Shown piece by piece: positions 1-6,117 of a DNA stretch of 6,896 bases. The first letter of the stretch is position 1. Each line of letters begins with the position of its first letter. The position numbers and the translations under genes were made by a program. The notes under the pieces are model-generated. The model saw only the letters and a list, made by a program, of their open reading frames with translations. It did not search any database and had not been told where the DNA came from. Source of the DNA: Vulcanimicrobiota bacterium (GTDB lineage Bacteria; Vulcanimicrobiota; Vulcanimicrobiia; Vulcanimicrobiales; Vulcanimicrobiaceae); contig JACRTZ010000129.1 in assembly GCA_014304965.1 (NCBI GenBank), positions 1-6,896 on the forward strand. Reading direction: 5' to 3'.

Positions 1-612
1 GCGGGCGCGATTCGGTCCTCGTTGCGCGACATGATCAAGTATCTTGCGTCGAACTTGAACGGTTCCGGACCGATCGGCGAAGACGCAAAAATGGCGCAGA
101 CGCCGCGCCGCCCGGCGCAAGGCGCCGGCCAGATCGGGCTGGCCTGGCCGATCGCAAAGTCTGGTGTCGTTTGGCACAACGGGCAGACCGGGGGTTATCA
201 TGCTTTCATCGGATTTTCCGCGGACCGCACGCGCGGGATCGTGCTGATGACCAATGCGGCAACCACAATCGACGATATCGGTATACATTGGCTCGATCCG
301 TCCGTACCGCTCGTCAAAACGTATGCTGCGCTCGCGCTCGACCCGAAGCTCCTCGCAAAGTACGTCGGATCGTATATGATTACCATTGGCCCGAACAGCG
401 TTCCGTTCGTCGTTTCTTTGCAAAACGGACGACTGTACACGAAGCTCGGCCAGCAGCCGGCGTTGGCGATCTATCCGTATGGGCAAAATGCGTTCTTCTT
501 GCGCGTCATGGACGCCCAGATCGACTTCACCGCGGATGCGAGCGGCGCGATCACCGGCTTCGTCCTCCACCAAAATGGCCAGAACGTGACCGGTACGCGT
601 ACGGGTTCATAA
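1..612 (+). CDS. Serine hydrolase, class C beta-lactamase/PBP family (C-terminal part, 5' truncated)
   Basis: The reading frame is open from base 1 to TAA at 610-612 (203 codons visible), so the true start lies before the window. The first residues (AGAIRSSLRDM) match the region of PF00144-type serine hydrolases that precedes the last catalytic-fold motif. HNGQTGGY (bases 175-198) is the HxG triad that replaces KTG in class C/esterase-like members, followed by a strand ending in VLMTNA. After about base 320 there is a separate C-terminal domain of the DUF3471 type (LDPKLLAKYVGSY, then a region ending FVLHQNGQNV) found behind many such hydrolases. The SxxK and YxN motifs and any signal peptide would lie upstream and cannot be seen. 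The family includes secreted or periplasmic peptidases, esterases and beta-lactamases; the substrate cannot be inferred, and this need not be a resistance gene. Parts of this gene are visibly less GC-rich than the operon downstream. Confidence 0.85.
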   Translation, partial: AGAIRSSLRDMIKYLASNLNGSGPIGEDAKMAQTPRRPAQGAGQIGLAWPIAKSGVVWHNGQTGGYHAFIGFSADRTRGIVLMTNAATTIDDIGIHWLDPSVPLVKTYAALALDPKLLAKYVGSYMITIGPNSVPFVVSLQNGRLYTKLGQQPALAIYPYGQNAFFLRVMDAQIDFTADASGAITGFVLHQNGQNVTGTRTGS

Positions 613-1755
613 ATACATAAACGGGTCGGCCGGCGGTGCGACCGGCCGCACCCGGTCGGCGTGCAGTACGAACCGATCGTCGCGCCGTGCGACGATGCCG
701 CGCGCTTCGACCCACGTTCCGAGCCTCGCGTCGAGACGGCGATCTACCTCGATTCCGAGCGGTTGCGCGTCGGCGCGGCAGCACGCGATCGCGTAGCGCA
801 CGAGCGAGGTTCCAGTGCCCGACCGTGACGATACGTAACCGGTGAACTCGACGCGCTCGCCGGGATAGACGTTCAGCGGTACGGCGCTCGCCACGATGCC
901 GGCGGGAGCGCCCGCAAAGACGAGGGCGCCCGCGGCGATCAGCGCCGGCAACGCCGGCAGCCGCGCGCGCGTTTCGCCGCCGCGCATTGCGAGCGCAAGC
1001 GCGCATAGTGCGCCGAGGGGCGCGACGAACGCGAAGCGCGGGTTCACGAAGCCGTGTACGCCGTGCAGCGTGAGCGCCGCCAGCACGACCCCGAGCGCGA
1101 TCCAACTCGGCCGCGACGGTCGCGTGCGGCTCGGCGCCTGCAGCGGCATACGCAGCCGGACGAGGCCGCAGGTCGCCAAAATGGCGGCGGTCGCGAGCGG
1201 CGCTGTTGCCTTTAGGGAAGCGGCGGCTGCGATGCCGGCCGTCGCGCACGGCGCAATCGTGCCGAGGACGGCGGCTCCGACGGCAAGGGCGAGAGACCCG
1301 AACGGGGCTGCCGCCGGGACGGCATGCGCGCGCAACGTTGCGGCCAGCAGCGCTGCGGCGAACGAGGCGACGGCGAGAGCCCCGAGATCGGCAAGCGGAT
1401 CGGGCGGCTCGGCGGGGCGCCGCGCGGCGCCCCGAGCCCCGCGAAGGCCGATGAGGAGCGCGACCGCGCTTCGCGCGGCGGCCACACCGGGCCCGAACGT
1501 CCACCAGGTCAACACGAATGGTGCGAGCGCGAGAGCGGGCGGCCACGCTCCGCCGCACCCGCAGGTGAGGAAGGCGGCGATTCTTCCGCTGGCGCGCCCG
1601 AGCAAGGCGCCGCCTGCGACCACCACCGTCGCCTCGAAGATCGTCGAGCCTGCCGCCGCGACCGCGCTCTGCCCGGCCGGGCTTGCGACGGCGAGCAACA
1701 GGCCGATGGCGGCGAGCAGGCCGGGAAGTGCTCGGAAATCGCCAGGTCGAGGCAT
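607..1755 (-). CDS. Polytopic membrane protein: reduced permease-like N-terminus fused to a YcgQ-type (TIGR03943/DUF1980) domain
   Basis: A 382-residue protein, ATG at 1755, TGA at 607-609. An in-frame stop at 1771-1773 means the start cannot lie further upstream. About eight hydrophobic segments are visible. The C-terminal half (from about residue 215) follows the YcgQ plan: two or three membrane segments with VNPRF at 237-241, then a soluble domain with RYAIACCRADAQPLG (320-334), TWVEARG (347-353) and the terminal DPFMYL, all typical of TIGR03943/DUF1980. The N-terminal half has TCGCGGAWPPALAL (64-77) and, further on, LGTIAPCATAGI (164-175). These resemble the two cysteine-bearing repeats of UPF0718/YcgR permeases but in a much shortened form, joined by a charged loop at 104-120. 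In other bacteria the permease and YcgQ protein are encoded side by side; links to metal handling are reported for some members but the substrate is unknown. The YcgQ assignment is firm; the permease assignment is inferred from motif resemblance only. The gene converges on and overlaps the hydrolase gene by 6 bp. Confidence 0.75.
   Translation of the reverse strand: MPRPGDFRALPGLLAAIGLLLAVASPAGQSAVAAAGSTIFEATVVVAGGALLGRASGRIAAFLTCGCGGAWPPALALAPFVLTWWTFGPGVAAARSAVALLIGLRGARGAARRPAEPPDPLADLGALAVASFAAALLAATLRAHAVPAAAPFGSLALAVGAAVLGTIAPCATAGIAAAASLKATAPLATAAILATCGLVRLRMPLQAPSRTRPSRPSWIALGVVLAALTLHGVHGFVNPRFAFVAPLGALCALALAMRGGETRARLPALPALIAAGALVFAGAPAGIVASAVPLNVYPGERVEFTGYVSSRSGTGTSLVRYAIACCRADAQPLGIEVDRRLDARLGTWVEARGIVARRDDRFVLHADRVRPVAPPADPFMYL
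622..654 (+). terminator. Possible hairpin terminator after the serine hydrolase gene
   Basis: Bases 622-633 pair with 642-654 in a 12 bp GC-rich stem with a single bulged base (649) and an 8-base loop (634-641). It begins 10 bases after the TAA of the plus-strand hydrolase, inside the last codons of the convergent minus-strand gene. There is no T-tract after it on the plus strand, so it is not a classical intrinsic terminator. It could pause or end hydrolase transcription, or it may be a by-product of GC-rich coding sequence. Confidence 0.3.
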
Positions 1756-1785
1756 TTCGGCTGGGCCCCGTCAAAGAGACGTGCA

Positions 1786-3084
1786 ATGCAAAAGATCGCC
1801 GCCCCGCGGGGAACGGCAGACGTCTATCCCCCCGAGAGCGGTCGCTGGCTAGCGCTCGAGATGCGCATTCACGCGCTCGCGCGCCGTTTCGGGTATGGCG
1901 AAATCCGCACGCCGGCATTCGAGGCGACCGAGCTGTTCGTGCGCGGGGTCGGCGAGACGACCGACATCGTCGGCAAAGAGATGTACACGTTCCTCGACAA
2001 GGGCGGCCGCAGCATGACCTTGCGCCCGGAGTGGACGGCGCCCGTCGTGCGCGCGGTGCTGGAGCACAACTTGCTCGCAACCGGGCCGCAGCGGCTCTAT
2101 TACGTCGGCTCGTTCTTCCGCTACGAAAAGCCGCAGAAGGGACGCTTGCGGCAGGCCCATCAGTTCGGCGTCGAGTGCTTGGGCTTCGCGGGTGCGGAAG
2201 CGGACGCCGAAGTGATTCAACTCGCCTACGAGTTGCTGCGTTCGTTCGGCATCGCCGACGTCACGCTGAAGATCAATTCGATCGGCGACGCGAGCGATCG
2301 CCCCGCCTATCTCGAGGCGCTGCGCGCGCATTTCACTCCGCTGCGCAACGAACTTTCCGAAGATTCGCAGCGCCGTTTGGAGCGCAACCCCTTACGCATC
2401 CTCGACAGCAAGGCGCGCGAGGATCAAGCCGCGATCGCGGCTGCGCCGACGCTCGCGGCGCATCTTTCACCCGAAAACCGCGCGCACTTCGAACGGCTGT
2501 GCGCGCTCCTCGACGCGATCGGCATTTCCTACCGGATCGAACCTCGCCTCGTGCGCGGCTTCGATTACTACACGCGCACGGTCTTTGAATTCTCGGCGGC
2601 GTCGCTCGGTGCGCAGGACGCCGTGTGCGGCGGCGGCCGGTACGACGAGCTCGTGCACGCGCTCGGGGGCCCCGCGACGCCGGCGGTCGGCTTCGGCCTC
2701 GGCCTCGAACGTTTCCTCATCGCCCTCGAAGCCGCCGGCCTCGCGCCGGACGCAGGTGCGGGCGGCCTCGCGCTGATCGCCCTCGGCGATGCGGCCCGCG
2801 AGCGCGGCTTTCCGCTGGTCGCGGCCTTGCGCCGCGCAGGTCTCGCCGTCTTCGCCGATTATCGCGACGCACGCATCGGCGTCCAGTTCACGCGCGCCGA
2901 GCGCGCGGGGGCACGCGCCGCAGTCATCCTCGGCGACGATGAAATCGCAGCCGGCACCGTCGTCGTTCGCGACCTGCACTCGCGCAAGCAAGTGACGCTC
3001 GGGCCGTTCGACGCGCCCGAAGCCGCGGTGGACGCGATCGCTGCGTGGTACGCATCGCCGGCCGGCGACGCGAGCGCGGCATGA
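1786..3084 (+). CDS. hisS: Histidine--tRNA ligase (HisRS)
   Basis: A 432-residue cytoplasmic class II synthetase that charges tRNA-His with histidine using ATP; length is normal for bacteria. Motif 1 lies around RTPAFEATELF (41-51), motif 2 around FFRYEKPQKGRLRQAHQFG (110-128) and motif 3 is GFGLGLERF (302-310). The histidine-specific signatures are RGFDYYTRTVFEF (257-269), whose R257 is the family's catalytic arginine, and CGGGRYDELV (281-290). The anticodon-binding domain occupies roughly 326-425 (FTRAERAGARAAVILGDDE). The frame is open far upstream, but ATG 1786 is chosen because the family begins with a short K-x-x-APRGT-x-D segment, exactly as here; AAAGAG at 1773-1778 is a modest ribosome binding site. 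It is the first gene of the operon, and its TGA overlaps the accB ATG. No promoter is recognisable in the 30 bp to the divergent gene. Confidence 0.96.
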   Translation: MQKIAAPRGTADVYPPESGRWLALEMRIHALARRFGYGEIRTPAFEATELFVRGVGETTDIVGKEMYTFLDKGGRSMTLRPEWTAPVVRAVLEHNLLATGPQRLYYVGSFFRYEKPQKGRLRQAHQFGVECLGFAGAEADAEVIQLAYELLRSFGIADVTLKINSIGDASDRPAYLEALRAHFTPLRNELSEDSQRRLERNPLRILDSKAREDQAAIAAAPTLAAHLSPENRAHFERLCALLDAIGISYRIEPRLVRGFDYYTRTVFEFSAASLGAQDAVCGGGRYDELVHALGGPATPAVGFGLGLERFLIALEAAGLAPDAGAGGLALIALGDAARERGFPLVAALRRAGLAVFADYRDARIGVQFTRAERAGARAAVILGDDEIAAGTVVVRDLHSRKQVTLGPFDAPEAAVDAIAAWYASPAGDASAA

Positions 3085-3518
3085 ACGACGAACGCGCCGC
3101 CCTCGATCAATTGCTCGAGGTCATGCACGAACACGACCTCGACGCGCTGCGTTTGCGGATCGGTGAAACGACCTACGAACTCGTGCGCCGCGCCGAGCGC
3201 TCCTCCGCCGCCCCGCCGCAAGCATCGGAGAGCGCCGTGCCGGCTGCGGTACCGGCGCCGCCGCCGCCCGTCGCGCACAATTATCGCAAGGTCACCGCCC
3301 CGATCGTGGGCGTGTTTTACCGTTCGTCCGCTCCGGGTGCGGATGCGTTCGTGGACGTCGGAGATCGCGTCGAGGTCGGCCAAGTGCTCTGTATTCTCGA
3401 AGCGATGAAACTGATGAACGAAATCACGAGCGACTTCGCCGGCATCGTTCGCCGCGTGCTGCCCGAGAACGGTGCGCTCGTCTCGCTCGGCGAGGAGATG
3501 TTTTGGATCGAGCCGTGA
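3081..3518 (+). CDS. accB: Biotin carboxyl carrier protein of acetyl-CoA carboxylase (AccB/BCCP)
   Basis: A 145-residue cytoplasmic protein that carries the biotin on which CO2 is loaded by biotin carboxylase (AccC) and passed to acetyl-CoA by AccAD, giving malonyl-CoA for fatty acid synthesis. Layout: an N-terminal segment (1-40) with the acidic-helix start usual for BCCP, an Ala/Pro linker (about 41-64), and a biotinyl domain (about 68-145). The biotin site is EAMKLMNE with K110 as acceptor. APIVGVFYRSSAPGADAF (73-90) includes the 'thumb' insertion that marks acetyl-CoA carboxylase BCCPs and separates them from lipoyl or decarboxylase carriers. ATG 3081 sits in an ATGA overlap with the hisS stop. 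The usual partner accC does not follow; gmhA does. It is slightly shorter than the E. coli protein (156 aa), mainly in the linker. Confidence 0.95.
   Translation: MNDERAALDQLLEVMHEHDLDALRLRIGETTYELVRRAERSSAAPPQASESAVPAAVPAPPPPVAHNYRKVTAPIVGVFYRSSAPGADAFVDVGDRVEVGQVLCILEAMKLMNEITSDFAGIVRRVLPENGALVSLGEEMFWIEP
3492..3497 (+). promoter_or_regulatory. Shine-Dalgarno-like GAGGAG before gmhA
   Basis: GAGGAG lies 5 bases before an in-frame TTG at 3503 and 17 bases before the GTG at 3515. It is the only good SD-like match at any internal junction of the operon. It also encodes two Glu codons of AccB (GEEM), so it may be coincidental. If used, it would favour the TTG start of gmhA. Confidence 0.3.
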
Positions 3519-4096
3519 CGCGCAAACGAACGTTCCGCGAGATGCTCGACGACCGGCGCGGGCTGCTCGATGCCGACCGCTACGAAGCCGTCGTCAATCG
3601 CATCGCGCGCACGCTGATCGCGGCCTTTGCCGCAGGCCGTAAAGTGCTGTGGTTCGGCAACGGCGGGAGCGCGGCCGACGCGCAGCATCTCGCGGCCGAG
3701 TTCAGCGGCCGGTTCTTGCGCGAACGGCGCGCGTTGCCGTCGGAAGCCTTGAACGTCAATCCCTCGGCGGTCACCGCGATTGCGAACGACTACGGCTACG
3801 AGCGCTTGTTCGCGCGCCAGGTCGAAGCGTTCGCGCAGCCGGGCGACGTCGTGATCGGCCTGACGACGAGCGGCAAATCGCCGAACGTCATCGCAGGATT
3901 GGAAGAAGCCAAACGAATCGGCGCCATCGCGATCGCGTTCACCGGCAACGGCGGCGGCCCGGTCGCCGACGTGGCGGACATCGTGCTGATCGGACCCGAC
4001 GGCTATTCGGCGCTCGTTCAGGAAGTGCACATCACGCTCGGTCACATCGTCTGCGATCTGGTCGAACAAGCGCTCGTCGCTGCCGGCGACGAGTGA
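3515..4096 (+). CDS. gmhA: Sedoheptulose 7-phosphate isomerase (phosphoheptose isomerase)
   Basis: A 193-residue cytoplasmic SIS-domain enzyme that converts D-sedoheptulose 7-phosphate to D-glycero-D-manno-heptose 7-phosphate, the first step of ADP-heptose synthesis. The phosphate-binding loop is GNGGSAADAQ (48-57), followed by the second SIS loop TTSGKSPN (117-124). Residues at the places of the E. coli GmhA metal and catalytic side chains (H61, E65, Q172, H180) are present as H58, E62, Q169 and H177, so the active site appears intact and distinguishes it from the inactive DiaA-type paralogues. Length matches E. coli GmhA (192 aa). GTG 3515 is chosen because it forms a GTGA overlap with the accB stop, the same arrangement as at the next junction; TTG 3503, which adds four residues and has a better SD, is the alternative. 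It is followed directly by gmhB, rfaE1 and rfaE2. Confidence 0.93.
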   Translation: MTRKRTFREMLDDRRGLLDADRYEAVVNRIARTLIAAFAAGRKVLWFGNGGSAADAQHLAAEFSGRFLRERRALPSEALNVNPSAVTAIANDYGYERLFARQVEAFAQPGDVVIGLTTSGKSPNVIAGLEEAKRIGAIAIAFTGNGGGPVADVADIVLIGPDGYSALVQEVHITLGHIVCDLVEQALVAAGDE

Positions 4097-4629
4097 GCGA
4101 AACGCCGAAAGCCGCCGCTTTTCTCGACCGCGACGGCACGCTGATGGACGATTCGGGCTTCATCGGCGATCCGGAGCGCATCCGCGTGCTCGACGGCGTT
4201 CCGGAGGCGCTGCGGCTGCTCGGCGCGGCGGGCTTCGCGCGCATCGTCGTGACGAACCAATCCGGCGTCGCGCGCGGCTTCTTCGGCGAGCCCGACGTCG
4301 AACGCGTGCACGCCGCGCTCTCGCAGCGCCTTGCGAACGACGATGCGGCCATCGACGCGTACTATTATTGCACGCACCTCGACGATGGCTGCGATTGCCG
4401 CAAACCGTTACCGGGTCTTGCCGAGCGGGCCGTGCGGGAACACGACCTCGATCTCGAGCGGAGCGTGGTCTTCGGCGACCGCGCCGGCGACATGCTGCTC
4501 GCGAAAGCGCTCGGCATCCCAGGCATCCTCGTAAACGCGTACGGCGTCTACGAAGGACCCGAACCGCTCTATCGCGTGCGCACCCTGCTCGACGGCGTGC
4601 GCTTTTTCCTGGCGCGCGTGCATGCCTGA
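4093..4629 (+). CDS. gmhB: D-glycero-D-manno-heptose 1,7-bisphosphate 7-phosphatase
   Basis: A 178-residue cytoplasmic HAD-superfamily phosphatase that removes the 7-phosphate from heptose 1,7-bisphosphate made by the RfaE1 kinase. HAD motif I is DRDGT (12-16; nucleophile D12, acid/base D14), motif II is TNQSG (54-58), the motif III lysine is K104 in CRKP, and motif IV is GDRAGDM with D129 and D133. A zinc-binding loop C93-x-H95-x4-C100-x-C102 is the structural metal site of GmhB and HisB-N; here it is the short form, with fewer residues between the two pairs than in E. coli. HisB-type histidinol phosphatase is the main alternative, but the position between gmhA and rfaE1 supports GmhB. The start is GTG 4093 in a GTGA overlap with gmhA; an upstream extension of the frame lies inside gmhA and is not used. 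Confidence 0.92.
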   Translation: MSETPKAAAFLDRDGTLMDDSGFIGDPERIRVLDGVPEALRLLGAAGFARIVVTNQSGVARGFFGEPDVERVHAALSQRLANDDAAIDAYYYCTHLDDGCDCRKPLPGLAERAVREHDLDLERSVVFGDRAGDMLLAKALGIPGILVNAYGVYEGPEPLYRVRTLLDGVRFFLARVHA

Positions 4630-5614
4630 GATCTTGCTCGAGCGCGGCGCGCGCGCGCTCTTCGAACGCATGCGCGGCTTGCGCGTGCTCGTGGTCGGCG
4701 ACGTGATGCTTGACGAATGGGTGTGGGGATCGGTCAGCCGCATCTCGCCCGAGGCACCGGTGCCGGTGGTTGCGGTCGGCGATCATTCGTTCACGCTTGG
4801 CGGCGCGGCGAACGTCGCGAGCAATCTGCGCGCCGTCGGCGCTCGCGTCACCTTCGCCGGCGCGGTCGGCGACGATGCCGAAGGCCGGCGCGTCCTCGGC
4901 TTGCTCGACGCGGTCGAGGCCGACCGTCGCGCGGTGATCGCGCTCGGGGACCGCCCGACGACACGCAAGACGCGCATCGTCGCGCACAACCAGCAGGTCG
5001 TTCGGGCCGATTGGGAATCGGACGCTCCGCTGAGTGCAGCCGACACCTCGCGGCTGTGCGCGCTCGTGCGCACGGTTGCCGCCGATTGCGACGCCGTCGT
5101 CTTGAGCGATTACGCCAAGGGCCTGTTTTCACGCGACCTCGTGGACGCCGTGCGGACCGCGCCGATCGTGGCCGTGGATCCGAAACCGCGGAACATGGCG
5201 CTGTTCACCGGCGTCACGCTCGTCGCACCCAACGCCGCCGAAGCCGCCGCTGCCAGCGGCGTCCCGATCAAGGACGAGGCGTCGCTCGCACGCGCGGGGC
5301 ACGCACTGCGCGAGCGCCTTCAGTGCTCGTACGTCGTCATCACGCGCGGCGAGCGCGGCGTTGCGCTGTTTGCGAACGACGGTCCGCCGCTCTTGGTCCC
5401 GTCTGTCGCACGCACCGTCTACGACGTGAGCGGCGCGGGCGACACCGTCATTGCGGTCCTCACCGCCGCCCTCGCGGCGAAAGCGCCGGTCGAATTGGCG
5501 CTTCAGGTCGCAAATTTCGCGGCGGGTGTCGTGGTGGAAAAGCTCGGTACCGCAACCGCATCGCCGGACGAGATCCTCGCACTCGTCGGCAATGCCGGCG
5601 GCGGCGATGTCTGA
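4622..5614 (+). CDS. rfaE1: D-glycero-beta-D-manno-heptose 7-phosphate 1-kinase (stand-alone kinase half of HldE)
   Basis: A 330-residue cytoplasmic PfkB/ribokinase-family kinase that uses ATP to phosphorylate C1 of heptose 7-phosphate. Family features in order: VVGDVMLDEWVWG (24-36), the RfaE-typical RISPEAPVPVV (40-50), GGAANVASNL (60-69, PfkB signature 1), SDYAKG (162-167), DPKPRN (186-191), and the anion-hole/catalytic loop DVSGAGDT (268-275) with D274 as the general base. It ends after the kinase domain. The nucleotidyltransferase half that is fused to it in E. coli HldE is a separate gene immediately downstream, as in organisms with split HldA/HldC. ATG 4622 overlaps the gmhB stop by 8 bp, and its own TGA overlaps the rfaE2 start by 8 bp. 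The RfaE-specific motifs make a general sugar kinase unlikely. Also called hldA. Confidence 0.94.
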   Translation: MPEILLERGARALFERMRGLRVLVVGDVMLDEWVWGSVSRISPEAPVPVVAVGDHSFTLGGAANVASNLRAVGARVTFAGAVGDDAEGRRVLGLLDAVEADRRAVIALGDRPTTRKTRIVAHNQQVVRADWESDAPLSAADTSRLCALVRTVAADCDAVVLSDYAKGLFSRDLVDAVRTAPIVAVDPKPRNMALFTGVTLVAPNAAEAAAASGVPIKDEASLARAGHALRERLQCSYVVITRGERGVALFANDGPPLLVPSVARTVYDVSGAGDTVIAVLTAALAAKAPVELALQVANFAAGVVVEKLGTATASPDEILALVGNAGGGDV

Positions 5615-6113
5615 AGCCGCTGCGGCGCCGGTGCTTTCGCTCGACGGCGCGCGGGCGTGGCGCGAACGTTTGCGCGCCGCGGGCAAGCGCGTCGCGTTCA
5701 CGAACGGGGTCTTCGATTTGCTGCATGCCGGCCACGTCGCGTATTTGGCCTGGGCGCGCGCGCAAGGCGACGCGCTGCTCGTCGGTTTGAACGAAGACCG
5801 CTCGGTTCGCGCGCTCAAGGGACCCGAACGCCCGCTGGTACCCTTTGCGGACCGCGCCGCGGTGTTGTCGGCCTTGCGCAGCGTGGACGCCGTCGTCGGC
5901 TTCGGGCAGCGCACGCCGGAATCGCTGCTCGACGCGATCCGACCCGACGTCCACGTCAAAAGCGCGCAATACCGGCTGGAAGACCTTCCCGAACGCGCGG
6001 TCGTGGAGATGCACGGCGGCGTCATCCGTCTCGCGCCGCACATCGCCGGCAAGAGTTCGACCGATCTGATCGCCGAAATCCGACGGCGGTACGGCGTTCC
6101 GGACGCACCGTAA
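5607..6113 (+). CDS. rfaE2: D-glycero-beta-D-manno-heptose 1-phosphate adenylyltransferase (stand-alone half of HldE)
   Basis: A 168-residue cytoplasmic nucleotidyltransferase of the cytidylyltransferase-like fold that joins AMP from ATP to heptose 1-phosphate, giving ADP-D-glycero-beta-D-manno-heptose. TNGVFDLLHAGHVAYL (32-47) contains the HxGH nucleotide-binding motif (H40, H43). GLNEDRSVRALKGPERPLVP (60-79) and GKSSTDLI (148-155, the ISSTx-like motif) are as expected for the RfaE C-terminal domain. The stretch that normally reads VKGGDY is VKSAQY here (117-122), a visible departure in a conserved loop. Start ATG 5607 lies in an 8 bp overlap with rfaE1. A related glycerol-3-phosphate cytidylyltransferase role is possible by fold but is not supported by the gene order. 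The pathway enzyme HldD, which would epimerise the product, is absent from the window. Also called hldC. Confidence 0.93.
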   Translation: MSEAAAAPVLSLDGARAWRERLRAAGKRVAFTNGVFDLLHAGHVAYLAWARAQGDALLVGLNEDRSVRALKGPERPLVPFADRAAVLSALRSVDAVVGFGQRTPESLLDAIRPDVHVKSAQYRLEDLPERAVVEMHGGVIRLAPHIAGKSSTDLIAEIRRRYGVPDAP

Positions 6114-6117
6114 GCCG

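Noticed and set aside
1..612. Reading the hydrolase as an antibiotic-resistance beta-lactamase
   Set aside because: Only the HxG motif and C-terminal domain are visible. The family is broad, and the attached DUF3471-like domain is more common in peptidase/esterase-like members.
1406..1438. A strong GC hairpin (1406-1411 plus 1415-1421 pairing with 1426-1438, loop 1422-1425)
   Set aside because: It falls in the Arg/Ala/Pro-rich loop coding region of the membrane protein, where GCG/CGC/GCC codons readily make such pairing; nothing links it to regulation.
1324..1785. An upstream in-frame extension of hisS that would add 154 residues
   Set aside because: The added part is charged low-complexity sequence antisense to the membrane gene, and HisRS proteins begin at the APRGT segment just after ATG 1786.
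896..1852. A 318-codon plus-strand open frame opposite the membrane protein gene
   Set aside because: The product is low-complexity Ala/Arg/Pro sequence; the opposite strand has clear membrane segments and the YcgQ signature.
551..2080. A 509-codon open frame on the minus strand spanning the membrane gene and the start of hisS
   Set aside because: Its product is extremely Arg-rich with no domain-like pattern, and it lies out of frame across two well-supported genes. This is the usual effect of high GC in third positions.
4717..5790. A 357-codon plus-strand open frame overlapping rfaE1 and rfaE2
   Set aside because: Arg-rich shadow in another frame of two genes with intact catalytic motifs.
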